Shown here: positions 17,425 through 24,019 of the stretch, one piece after another
How positions within the stretch are numbered: the first letter of the stretch is position 1
Layout of the letters: every line of letters starts with the position of its first letter
Assembly: GCF_011839805.1 (NCBI RefSeq)
Contig: NZ_VWPY01000040.1
Span: 1-39,255 of the forward strand
Source of the DNA: Kineococcus rubinsiae
Lineage (GTDB): Bacteria > Actinomycetota > Actinomycetes > Actinomycetales > Kineococcaceae
Reading direction: 5' to 3'
Length of the DNA: 39,255 nt
Made by a program: the position numbers and the translations under genes
Notes under the pieces: generated by a model
Seen by the model: only the letters and a program-made list of their open reading frames with translations
What the model was told of the DNA's origin: nothing
Databases searched by the model: none

Positions 17425-18129
17425 TCAGGCGCTCTCGACGCGGCCGGAGAACCGGTACCCGGTGCCGAGGACGGTGGTGATGAGCTGCGGGTCGGAGGAG
17501 TCCACCTCGAGCTCGCGCCGCAGCTCCGCGACGCGCGTGTCGACGCTGCGGGTGCTGGTCTGGAACGTCCACCCCCACACGGCCTCGAGGAGGCGCTCGC
17601 GGGTCATGACCTCGTCGGGGTGCGTCATGAAGTACGCGAGCAGCGCCGTGGCGCGCGGGGTCAGGACGACGTCGCGGCCGTCGCGGGAGACGCGCTGGGA
17701 GACGCGGTCGAGGACCACGGACCCGCTGCGCAGCCGCGGCGACTGACCCAGCCCCCCACCGGCGGACGCCCCGCGGCGCAGCACGGCCCGGATGCGGGCG
17801 ATGAGCTCCTGCGGGTCGAACGGCTTGTTGAGGTAGTCGTCGGCCCCCTCCTCCAGCGCCATCGCCCGCTCGCTGGACTCCCCGACCTGCGTCAGGAGGA
17901 TGACCGGGGTGCTGCGGTGCTCGGCGCGGACCTGGCGGAGCACGGCGCGGCCGTCGAGGCCCGGCATCATCACGTCGAGCACGACGAGGTCCGGGTCGTG
18001 CGCGCGGATGCCGTCCAGCGCCTGGCGCCCGTCCGCGGTCACGACGACGTCGTAGCCCGCGCGCCGCAGCAGCGGCGCCAGGTTGTCGGTGATCGCGGAC
18101 TCGTCGTCGGCGAGCAGGATCGTCGGCAC
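17425..18129 (-). CDS. OmpR-family response regulator
   Basis: A 234-residue regulator. The receiver domain has the acidic pocket LLADDES, phospho-acceptor Asp52 in LVVLDVMMPG, Thr in VILLTQ and Lys in NKPF. The C-terminal winged-helix domain has LTPRATALLAYFMTHPDEVMTRERLLEAVWGW and SVDTRVAELRRELE, ending with the YRF hairpin. The GTG at 18129 gives the expected VPTILLADDES start; the nearby ATG at 18137 is in another frame. CATCAT six bases upstream resembles a leaderless -10 box. It diverges from the DUF4232 lipoprotein gene, whose promoter region is a natural candidate target. Confidence 0.93.
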   Translation of the reverse strand: MPTILLADDESAITDNLAPLLRRAGYDVVVTADGRQALDGIRAHDPDLVVLDVMMPGLDGRAVLRQVRAEHRSTPVILLTQVGESSERAMALEEGADDYLNKPFDPQELIARIRAVLRRGASAGGGLGQSPRLRSGSVVLDRVSQRVSRDGRDVVLTPRATALLAYFMTHPDEVMTRERLLEAVWGWTFQTSTRSVDTRVAELRRELEVDSSDPQLITTVLGTGYRFSGRVESA

Positions 18130-18203
18130 CTCGTCATGATGCCCGCCCGCGTGAGCCCGCGGAGCCGCCGCGGCGGGGGTGTGACGGCACCGGCAGGGGT
18201 GTG

Positions 18204-18236
18204 CCGGAACGGTGACACCGCCGGGCCCCGGAACGG
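18204..18236. repeat. Direct repeat CCGGAACGG x2 in the regulator/lipoprotein intergenic region
   Basis: CCGGAACGG occurs at 18204-18212 and 18228-18236, 24 bp apart, close to two helical turns on one face of the DNA. CGGTG-A-CACCG, a 5-1-5 inverted repeat, overlaps the first copy. OmpR-family regulators usually bind direct repeats, so this is a candidate autoregulatory or target site for the adjacent response regulator. The repeat is short and the DNA is G+C rich, so chance is not excluded. Confidence 0.3.
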
Positions 18237-18259
18237 CCGCCCGGTGATCAGCGCGCTCG

Positions 18260-18265
18260 TAGGGT
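18260..18265 (+). promoter_or_regulatory. Leaderless -10 box of the DUF4232 lipoprotein gene
   Basis: TAGGGT ends six bases before the GTG start at 18272. No Shine-Dalgarno is present. The geometry is identical to TAGCGT before menE (also six bases) and points to leaderless translation. No convincing -35 element is seen. Confidence 0.45.
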
Positions 18266-18271
18266 GGCGGG

Positions 18272-19045
18272 GTGCGCAGGGGGACGAACGTGGTGCTGCC
18301 GGCGGCCGCCGTGCTCCTCGCGGTGGCGGGCTGCTCGTTCTCCGGGCAGCTCGTGACGTCGGGACCGGGGGGATCGAGCGCACCGGCGTCGTCACCGGCG
18401 GCCCCGCCGTCCTCCGCGCCCACGTCGTCGGCCCCCGCGCCGACGACGACCCCACCACCGACGTCGGCCCCGCCCACCTCGGCGCCCGCCACCTCGGCGC
18501 CGCCCACCTCGGCGCCCGCCACCTCGGCGCCGCCCCCGTCGACCCCGGCCACGTCGACCCGGCCCCCGAGCACGCCCGCCCCGAGCTCTCCGACGACGGC
18601 CCCCGCCCCGACGGGCCCGCCGCAGCCGTGCCGCAGCGAGCAGCTCGTCGCCGCGCTGGCCCCGGCACCCGCGCCCGGCGCGGGCCGGGCCGCGGCCACG
18701 GTCTCGCTGACCAACCTCGGCTCCGCCCCGTGCACGCTCGTCGGCTACGGCGGGGTGTCGCTGCGCCGCAGCGACGACGGCCCGGTGCCCTCGTCGCAGG
18801 TCCGCGCGGCGACCCCGGCGCCGTCGAGCGTGACGCTCGCCCCGGGGCTCGGCGTGCGCTCCACCCTGTCGTGGTCGACCGTCGCGGACCCGGCCGTCGG
18901 GGAACCCGCCGACGGCCCGTGCGAACCCACGCCCACGACGCTGCAGGTGATCCCGCCCAACCAGGTGCCGCAGCTCGCCGTGCCGTGGACGGCCGGGCCG
19001 GTGTGCGGGCAGGGCGCGCTGACGCAGACGGCGTACGTGCGGTGA
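18272..19045 (+). CDS. DUF4232 lipoprotein with Pro/Ser/Thr-rich linker
   Basis: A 257-residue exported lipoprotein. The signal peptide has a basic start (RRGTN), a hydrophobic core and the lipobox LAVAGC with the modified Cys at about 21. A Pro/Ser/Thr/Ala linker of about 90 residues follows (repeated PPTSAPATSA units), then a compact C-terminal domain with the DUF4232 pattern: PCRSEQLVAAL, VSLTNLGSAPCTLVGYGGV, LSWS, and paired Cys that could form disulfides. The domain's function is unknown; it is common on actinobacterial envelope proteins. The last four bases are a GTGA overlap with the flavin oxidase gene, so the two are coupled. Confidence 0.88.
   Translation: MRRGTNVVLPAAAVLLAVAGCSFSGQLVTSGPGGSSAPASSPAAPPSSAPTSSAPAPTTTPPPTSAPPTSAPATSAPPTSAPATSAPPPSTPATSTRPPSTPAPSSPTTAPAPTGPPQPCRSEQLVAALAPAPAPGAGRAAATVSLTNLGSAPCTLVGYGGVSLRRSDDGPVPSSQVRAATPAPSSVTLAPGLGVRSTLSWSTVADPAVGEPADGPCEPTPTTLQVIPPNQVPQLAVPWTAGPVCGQGALTQTAYVR
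18471..18530 (+). repeat. 30-bp perfect tandem repeat (two copies) in the lipoprotein linker
   Basis: The 30-bp unit starting CGCCCACCTCGGCGCC is present twice without mismatch, at 18471-18500 and 18501-18530, and encodes PPTSAPATSA twice. Each unit is itself made of two related 15-bp halves. A perfect repeat within a linker is a likely site of replication slippage, so linker length may vary between strains in steps of 5 or 10 residues. Confidence 0.9.
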
Positions 19046-20598
19046 GCGCGGACCCCGCCGGGCCCCGGCGCCGAACGGTGGTCCGGGCCGCGGCGGGCGC
19101 GGCGCTCGCGACGGCGCTCGCGGCCTGCGGCCCGGCCCGCCCCGGTGCGACCCCGCCCCCGACCACACCCCCGCCGACCACGACACCACCGACCACGCCC
19201 CCGCCCAGCCTGGACGCCCTGGCCCGGCAGGTGTCGGGCGGCGTCGCCGTCCCCGGCCGCGCGGGCTACGACGCGGACCGCCTCCTCTACAACCCCCGGT
19301 TCGCGGGGAGCGCTGCGCCGCAGGGCATCGCCGCGTGCCGCAGCGCCGAGGACGTCGCCGCGTGCGTGCGCTTCGCCGCGGCCTCGGGGACCCCGCTGCA
19401 CGTGCGGGCGGGCGGGCACTCCTACGCGGGCGCCTCCAGCGGCGGCGGGCTCGTCGTGGACCTCGCCCCGATGGCCGCCGTCGAGGTGGACGCCGCGGCC
19501 GGGACCGCGCGGATCGGCGCGGGCGCGCTGCTGGCCGACGTCTACGCCCGCCTCGGCGCGGCGGGCGTCGCCGTGGGTGCCGGGTCCTGCCCCACCGTGG
19601 GGTTCAGCGGCCTCGCGCTGGGCGGCGGGGTCGGGGTCCTGGCCCGCACGACGGGGCTGACGTGCGACCAGGTCGTCGCGGCCGACGTCGTGACGGCGGA
19701 CGGGCGGCGGCGCACGGTCGACGCGGGCGCCGACCCGGACCTGTTCTGGGCCCTGCGCGGCGGCGGACCCGGCCTCGCGGTCGTGACGTCGTGGACGGTG
19801 CGCACGACCCCGGCGCCCGACGTCACCGTCTTCGCGCTGCGCTGGGGGTTCGAGCAGGCGGCCGCGGTGCTCGCGGCCTGGCAGGAGTGGGCGCCCGCGG
19901 CCCCGCGGGAGCTGTGGTCGACGTGCAAGCTGCTGGTGGGCCCGGGCGGGGCGAAGGTGCAGGTGTCCGGCGCCTGGACGGGCACCGGTGCGCTCGACGG
20001 GCCCCTGCGCGGACTGCTCGCGGCACTGCCGGCCCCCGTGGCGCGCTCGCGACGCGCGCTCGGCTACGCCGCGGCGATGGCCTGGGAGGCGGGCTGCTCG
20101 GGCCTGGACGCCCCGGCGTGCACGGCCCGGGCGCTGGACGCCGGGCACCGGCAGCCGTTCGCGGCGACGTCCTCGATGCTGCGGGAACCGCTGCCCGCCG
20201 CCGGGATCGACGCGCTGGTCGCGGCCGTCGCGGCCGTGGGCGAGGCCCCGCCGGCCGGTCTGGTGGAGGCGGGGGCCTCCTTCGACGCCCTGGGCGGCGC
20301 GGTCGCCGACGTGGCGGCCGACGCCACGGCGTTCCCGTGGCGCTCGGCGCTCGCCACCGTCCAGCACACCGCCACGTGGTCCGGCGCGGGGCGCGCGGCG
20401 GCGGCCTTCGACGAGGCCGTCGCCTCGACCCGCACGGCCCTCGCGCCGTGGACGGGCACCGCCGCGTACGTGAACTACGCCGACCGCGGCCTGCCGGACC
20501 TCGCCACCGCCTGCTGGGGGGACAACCTCCCCCGCCTGAGCGCGGTGCGGCGCGCGGTCGACCCCGACGGGGTGCTCGCCTCCCCGTCGCCCGCCTGA
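19042..20598 (+). CDS. Berberine-bridge-type FAD oxidase, Tat-exported lipoprotein
   Basis: A 518-residue FAD-linked oxidase. The N-terminus reads as a Tat signal (RRRTVVRAAAG) ending in a lipobox, LAAC, followed by a Pro/Thr linker, so it should be exported folded and anchored outside the membrane. The FAD domain has VRAGGHSYAG with His126 and GSCPTVG with Cys183, the two residues that bind flavin in bicovalent BBE-like oxidases. LALGGGVGVLAR and LFWALRGGGPGLAVVTSW follow. The C-terminal BBE block is YVNYADRGLPD, then WGDNLPRLSAVRRAVDPDGV. The substrate is unknown; sugars, alcohols or secondary metabolites are usual. It is coupled to the DUF4232 lipoprotein gene by GTGA, and only 25 bp separate it from convergent chemoreceptor 2. 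Confidence 0.9.
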   Translation: MSADPAGPRRRTVVRAAAGAALATALAACGPARPGATPPPTTPPPTTTPPTTPPPSLDALARQVSGGVAVPGRAGYDADRLLYNPRFAGSAAPQGIAACRSAEDVAACVRFAAASGTPLHVRAGGHSYAGASSGGGLVVDLAPMAAVEVDAAAGTARIGAGALLADVYARLGAAGVAVGAGSCPTVGFSGLALGGGVGVLARTTGLTCDQVVAADVVTADGRRRTVDAGADPDLFWALRGGGPGLAVVTSWTVRTTPAPDVTVFALRWGFEQAAAVLAAWQEWAPAAPRELWSTCKLLVGPGGAKVQVSGAWTGTGALDGPLRGLLAALPAPVARSRRALGYAAAMAWEAGCSGLDAPACTARALDAGHRQPFAATSSMLREPLPAAGIDALVAAVAAVGEAPPAGLVEAGASFDALGGAVADVAADATAFPWRSALATVQHTATWSGAGRAAAAFDEAVASTRTALAPWTGTAAYVNYADRGLPDLATACWGDNLPRLSAVRRAVDPDGVLASPSPA

Positions 20599-20623
20599 GG
20601 GACGGGTCCGGCAGCGTCCGGGG

Positions 20624-22252
20624 TCAGTACCGGAACTGCGCCACCAGCGCGCTCAGCTCGACCGACGTGCGGGCCAGGTCGCTCGTGGCCTGCTGCGACT
20701 CCGTGACCGCCTGCGCCGTCCCCGACGCCGCGTCCGCCACGCCGGAGATGTTGGTCGCGATGTCCCCCGTCGACTCCGCGACGGCGGAGACGTTGCGGTT
20801 CATCTCGCTGGTGGTGGCCGTCTGCTCCTCGACCGCCGAGGAGATCGTCAGCTGGAAGTCGTTGATGCGCGCGATGATCGAGGAGATCTCCTCGATCGCC
20901 AGGACCGCCCCGGCGGAGTCGCCCTGGATGCTCTGCACGCGGGAGGAGATGTCCTCGGTGGCGCGGGCGGTCTGCTGCGCGAGCTCCTTGACCTCACCCG
21001 CGACGACCGCGAACCCCTTGCCCGCGTCCCCGGCGCGGGCCGCCTCGATGGTCGCGTTCAGCGCGAGCAGGTTCGTCTGCGCGGCGATCGCGGTGATGGT
21101 CGCGACGACCGCGCCGATCTCGCGGGAGGAGTCCCCCAGGGCCGTGATGGTCGCGGTCGTCGTCTCCGCGACGGTGACCGCCTCCGCGGCCACGCGGGCC
21201 GCCTCGTTGGTGCCGCCGGAGATCTCGCGGATCGAGGCGCCCATCTCCTCCGACCCCGCGGCGACGGTCTGGACGGCCGCGGAGACGACGTCCGCGGCCT
21301 GGGCCACGGCGGCGGCCTGCGCGGAGGTCTCCTCGGCGCCCGCGGCGATCTGGGTCGAGATGGCCGACATCTGCTGCGCGGCGGTGGCGACCCCGGAGGA
21401 CGCGCCGTCGATGGTGCGCACCAGCTCGCTGAGCCGGCCCACGGCCGCGTCCAGCGACGCCGCGGTGCGGCCCACCTCGTCGCGGCTGTCCAGCGCGGCC
21501 GTGCGGGTCAGGTCGCCTCCCTCGAGCCCCTCGGCCACGTGCTGGACGCGGCGCAGGCCGGCGACGATGCGGCGGGCGATGAGCAGGCCGGCGCCCACGG
21601 CGGCGAGCAGGCCGACGACCTGGACGACCGCGATCAGCGTCCGGCTGCGCACGTAGCCCGCGTGGGTGGCGGCCGCGGAGGCCGCGGCCACCTGCTTCTC
21701 CCGGTCCACCATCGTGGTCAGGTCGGCCATCATCGAGTCGATCAGCGGCTGGGCCTGGGCGTCGCGCGCCGCGAGCCACGCCTCGAGGTCCCCGGCCTGC
21801 GACAGGGGCAGGAGGGTCTCGTCGCGCACGGTCTCGTACTGCGCGAGGGACGCGCGGAAGGACGCCAGCGCCTCGGCCCTGATGGGGGCGAGACCGCGCG
21901 CGCCGTAGAGGTCGGCCGTGGCCTCGAGGTCGGCCTGGTCCGCCGCGATGGCCTCCTCGTACTGCCGCATCCGCTCCGGGGAGCCCGCGATGGCGTGGTT
22001 GGCGACGTCGAGGCGCATCTGGACCGTGAGGCGGCGCAGCTTCGCGGCGTCGTCCAGGCCGACGAAGCTGTCCTCGTACATGCTCGAGGCCGCCCGGTCG
22101 CTCGCCGCCAGCGCGTCGAGCCCCACGAGCCCGACGACCACGCTGACCAGCGCGGCAAGGACGATGGCGGCCAGGATCTTCGTCTGCACCCCCAGGTCCC
22201 CGAAGGTCCGGCGGCCGGCCCGCTGCGGCGCGGGGGTGGTGCTGCTGCTCAT
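20624..22252 (-). CDS. Methyl-accepting chemotaxis protein 2
   Basis: A 542-residue chemoreceptor. TM1 spans about 26-48, a sensor of about 150 residues follows, TM2 spans about 197-218, then HAMP ([23 protein letters not shown]) and the coiled-coil signalling domain. Its hairpin tip [19 protein letters not shown] and the following [14 protein letters not shown] are almost identical to those of chemoreceptor 1, while the sensor domains differ. It ends LVAQFRY with no CheR tether. ATG 22252 has GGGAG six bases upstream, and a sigma28-like promoter lies 52 bp upstream. It lies downstream of the two GGDEF-EAL genes on the same strand, but its own promoter suggests separate control. Confidence 0.93.
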   Translation of the reverse strand: MSSSTTPAPQRAGRRTFGDLGVQTKILAAIVLAALVSVVVGLVGLDALAASDRAASSMYEDSFVGLDDAAKLRRLTVQMRLDVANHAIAGSPERMRQYEEAIAADQADLEATADLYGARGLAPIRAEALASFRASLAQYETVRDETLLPLSQAGDLEAWLAARDAQAQPLIDSMMADLTTMVDREKQVAAASAAATHAGYVRSRTLIAVVQVVGLLAAVGAGLLIARRIVAGLRRVQHVAEGLEGGDLTRTAALDSRDEVGRTAASLDAAVGRLSELVRTIDGASSGVATAAQQMSAISTQIAAGAEETSAQAAAVAQAADVVSAAVQTVAAGSEEMGASIREISGGTNEAARVAAEAVTVAETTTATITALGDSSREIGAVVATITAIAAQTNLLALNATIEAARAGDAGKGFAVVAGEVKELAQQTARATEDISSRVQSIQGDSAGAVLAIEEISSIIARINDFQLTISSAVEEQTATTSEMNRNVSAVAESTGDIATNISGVADAASGTAQAVTESQQATSDLARTSVELSALVAQFRY

Positions 22253-22303
22253 CGTGTCTCCCAGACCGTGGACCGGCTCCCGTGCCGGACCCTCCAGCTC
22301 CAG

Positions 22304-22330
22304 ACATCGGGCACGACGGCCGCTTCCTGA
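22304..22330 (-). promoter_or_regulatory. Sigma28-like promoter of chemoreceptor 2
   Basis: On the minus strand TCAGG (plus 22326-22330), a 14-base spacer, then CCCGATGT (plus 22304-22311). Both elements differ by one or two bases from those before chemoreceptor 1, and the spacing is the same. Transcription would start near 22297, leaving about 45 nt before the ATG, again as for chemoreceptor 1. Confidence 0.5.
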
Positions 22331-22368
22331 AGCTCAGCTGGGAGTCGCGTGGACGACACCGGTGACGC

Positions 22369-24012
22369 TCAGGGACCGGTGACCGCCCGCTCCGAGAGCT
22401 GCGCGGCCAGCCGGCGCACCGCGGGGACGACCTCGGCCAGCGGCTGCGGCCGGGCGTGCAGGAACCCCTGCTGGGTCGGGGCGCCCATGCGGCGCAGGGC
22501 CTCGGCCTGCCCGTCCGTCTCGACGCCCTCGGCCACGAGCCCCATGCCCGTGGCGACCGCGAGCAGGACGAGCCCCTCGACGAGGTCGGCGGTGCGCCGG
22601 TCGGTCTCGATGTCGCGCACGTAGGAGCGGTCGATCTTGAAGGCGCTGAACGGCCGGCGCCGCAGGTAGGCCAGCGTCGCGCACCCCGTCCCGAAGTCGT
22701 CGACGCAGAGGAACGCGCCCGCCGCCACGAGGTCCTCCAGGGCCCGCTGGGTGGCCTCGTCCTCCGCGACGAGGATGCCCTCGGTCATCTCCAGCACGAG
22801 CCGGTGCGGGGCGATGTCCGCGACGGCGGCCCGCACGGCCGGCAGCAGCTGCGGGTCCTCCAGCTGCGGGCCGGAGACGTTGACCGCGACGACGAGGTCG
22901 TGGCCCGCGGCCTCGGCCAGCGCGGGCGCGTCGCGGACCGCGGTCGCGAGCACGCGGCGCCCGAGCTCGGCGATGAGGCCGTGCCGCTCGGCGAGGCCGA
23001 TGAAGTCGTCCGGCGGGACCAGCTCGCCGTCGCGGCGCCAGCGCACGAGGGCCTCGACGCCGGTGACGAGGCCGCTGTCGAGGTCCACCGTCGGCTGGTA
23101 GTGCACCTCCAGCTCGTCGGCGAGGCCGCGGGCGAGGCGGGCGGCGGCCAGCTCGTCGTCGCGGCGCGCGTCGACGGCGTCCGGGTCCCACACCTGCAGG
23201 CACCCGCCGCCCGCGCGCTTGGCGGCGGTCATGGCCTGCTCCGCGGCGCGCAGCAGGCTCGGGCCCTGCGCCGAGGCGACGGCCACGCCGATGCTCGCGC
23301 CGATGCGGGCGCGGGTCGTGGGCCCGGCCTCGACGGGTTCGGCGACGACGCTGAGCAGCCGCGCGGCCACCTCCCCCGCGGCCCCGGCCTCGTGCAGCAG
23401 GACGGCGAACTCGTCGCCGCCCAGGCGGGCCAGCACGTCACCGCCGCGGGTGGAGCCCCGCAGCCGGCGCGCGACCTCGGCGAGGACCGCGTCGCCCGCG
23501 GCCCGGCCGTGCTCGGCGTTGAAGCGGCGGAACCCGTCGAGCCCCAGGTGCAGGACGGCCACGTCGGGCACGCGCGCCGCGTCGCCCCCGGTCAGCACCC
23601 CGGAGGTCTCGGCCGAGGCGACGAGCTCGCTGAACGCGGCCCCGCCGGGCAGGCCCGTCACGGGGTCGGTGCCGGCCAGGTCCGCCAGCTGCCGCAGCGC
23701 CTCCACGCGCCGGCGCGAGCCGCGCGCCAGGGCCTGCAGGACCTCGCGCGCCGGGGCGTCGCGGGCCCCCGCGAAGGGGCCGGCCGGCGCCCGGTCCACC
23801 CAGCCGCGCAACAGGTCGTCGAGCTCGTCGGGGTGCTCCACGTGCTCCAGCTGGTGCACCGCGGCCTGCAGCTCGCGGACCTGGCGCCGCGACGTGCGGG
23901 CCAGGCGCTCGACGAGGACGAGCAGGACGGCGAGGACGAGGACCGCCAGGCCCAGCGCGGCGAGGAGCAGCACGGGGACCCCGGCGCCCGACCCCGCGCC
24001 CGCCCCCGTCAC
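22369..24012 (-). CDS. GGDEF-EAL c-di-GMP protein with intact I-site
   Basis: A 547-residue bifunctional cyclic-di-GMP protein. One N-terminal TM helix (about 12-34) is followed by a helical linker, then GGDEF and EAL domains. The cyclase site RLGGDEFAVLL is intact, and RGGD five residues before it is a proper RxxD inhibitory I-site. The phosphodiesterase residues are all present: EALVRW, VNVSG, LEMTEG, DDFGTG, FKIDRSYV, AEGVE and QQGFL. Either or both activities are possible. GTG 24012 is seven bases after the stop of the second GGDEF-EAL gene, so they share an operon. An ACCGGTGAC direct repeat straddles the stop codon. Confidence 0.92.
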   Translation of the reverse strand: MTGAGAGSGAGVPVLLLAALGLAVLVLAVLLVLVERLARTSRRQVRELQAAVHQLEHVEHPDELDDLLRGWVDRAPAGPFAGARDAPAREVLQALARGSRRRVEALRQLADLAGTDPVTGLPGGAAFSELVASAETSGVLTGGDAARVPDVAVLHLGLDGFRRFNAEHGRAAGDAVLAEVARRLRGSTRGGDVLARLGGDEFAVLLHEAGAAGEVAARLLSVVAEPVEAGPTTRARIGASIGVAVASAQGPSLLRAAEQAMTAAKRAGGGCLQVWDPDAVDARRDDELAAARLARGLADELEVHYQPTVDLDSGLVTGVEALVRWRRDGELVPPDDFIGLAERHGLIAELGRRVLATAVRDAPALAEAAGHDLVVAVNVSGPQLEDPQLLPAVRAAVADIAPHRLVLEMTEGILVAEDEATQRALEDLVAAGAFLCVDDFGTGCATLAYLRRRPFSAFKIDRSYVRDIETDRRTADLVEGLVLLAVATGMGLVAEGVETDGQAEALRRMGAPTQQGFLHARPQPLAEVVPAVRRLAAQLSERAVTGP

Positions 24013-24019
24013 GCCCGGC

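Noticed and set aside
18471-18530. CRISPR-like repeat
   Set aside because: The copies are directly adjacent without spacers and encode a regular Pro/Ser/Thr linker.
16513-19041. Open frame upstream of the flavin oxidase start
   Set aside because: It is antisense to the kinase and regulator and out of frame with the lipoprotein; the Tat signal starts just after GTG 19042.
22358-22383. ACCGGTGAC direct repeat as a regulatory site for chemoreceptor 2
   Set aside because: One copy lies within the end of the GGDEF-EAL coding region and the sigma28-like box already explains the promoter; the repeat is short.
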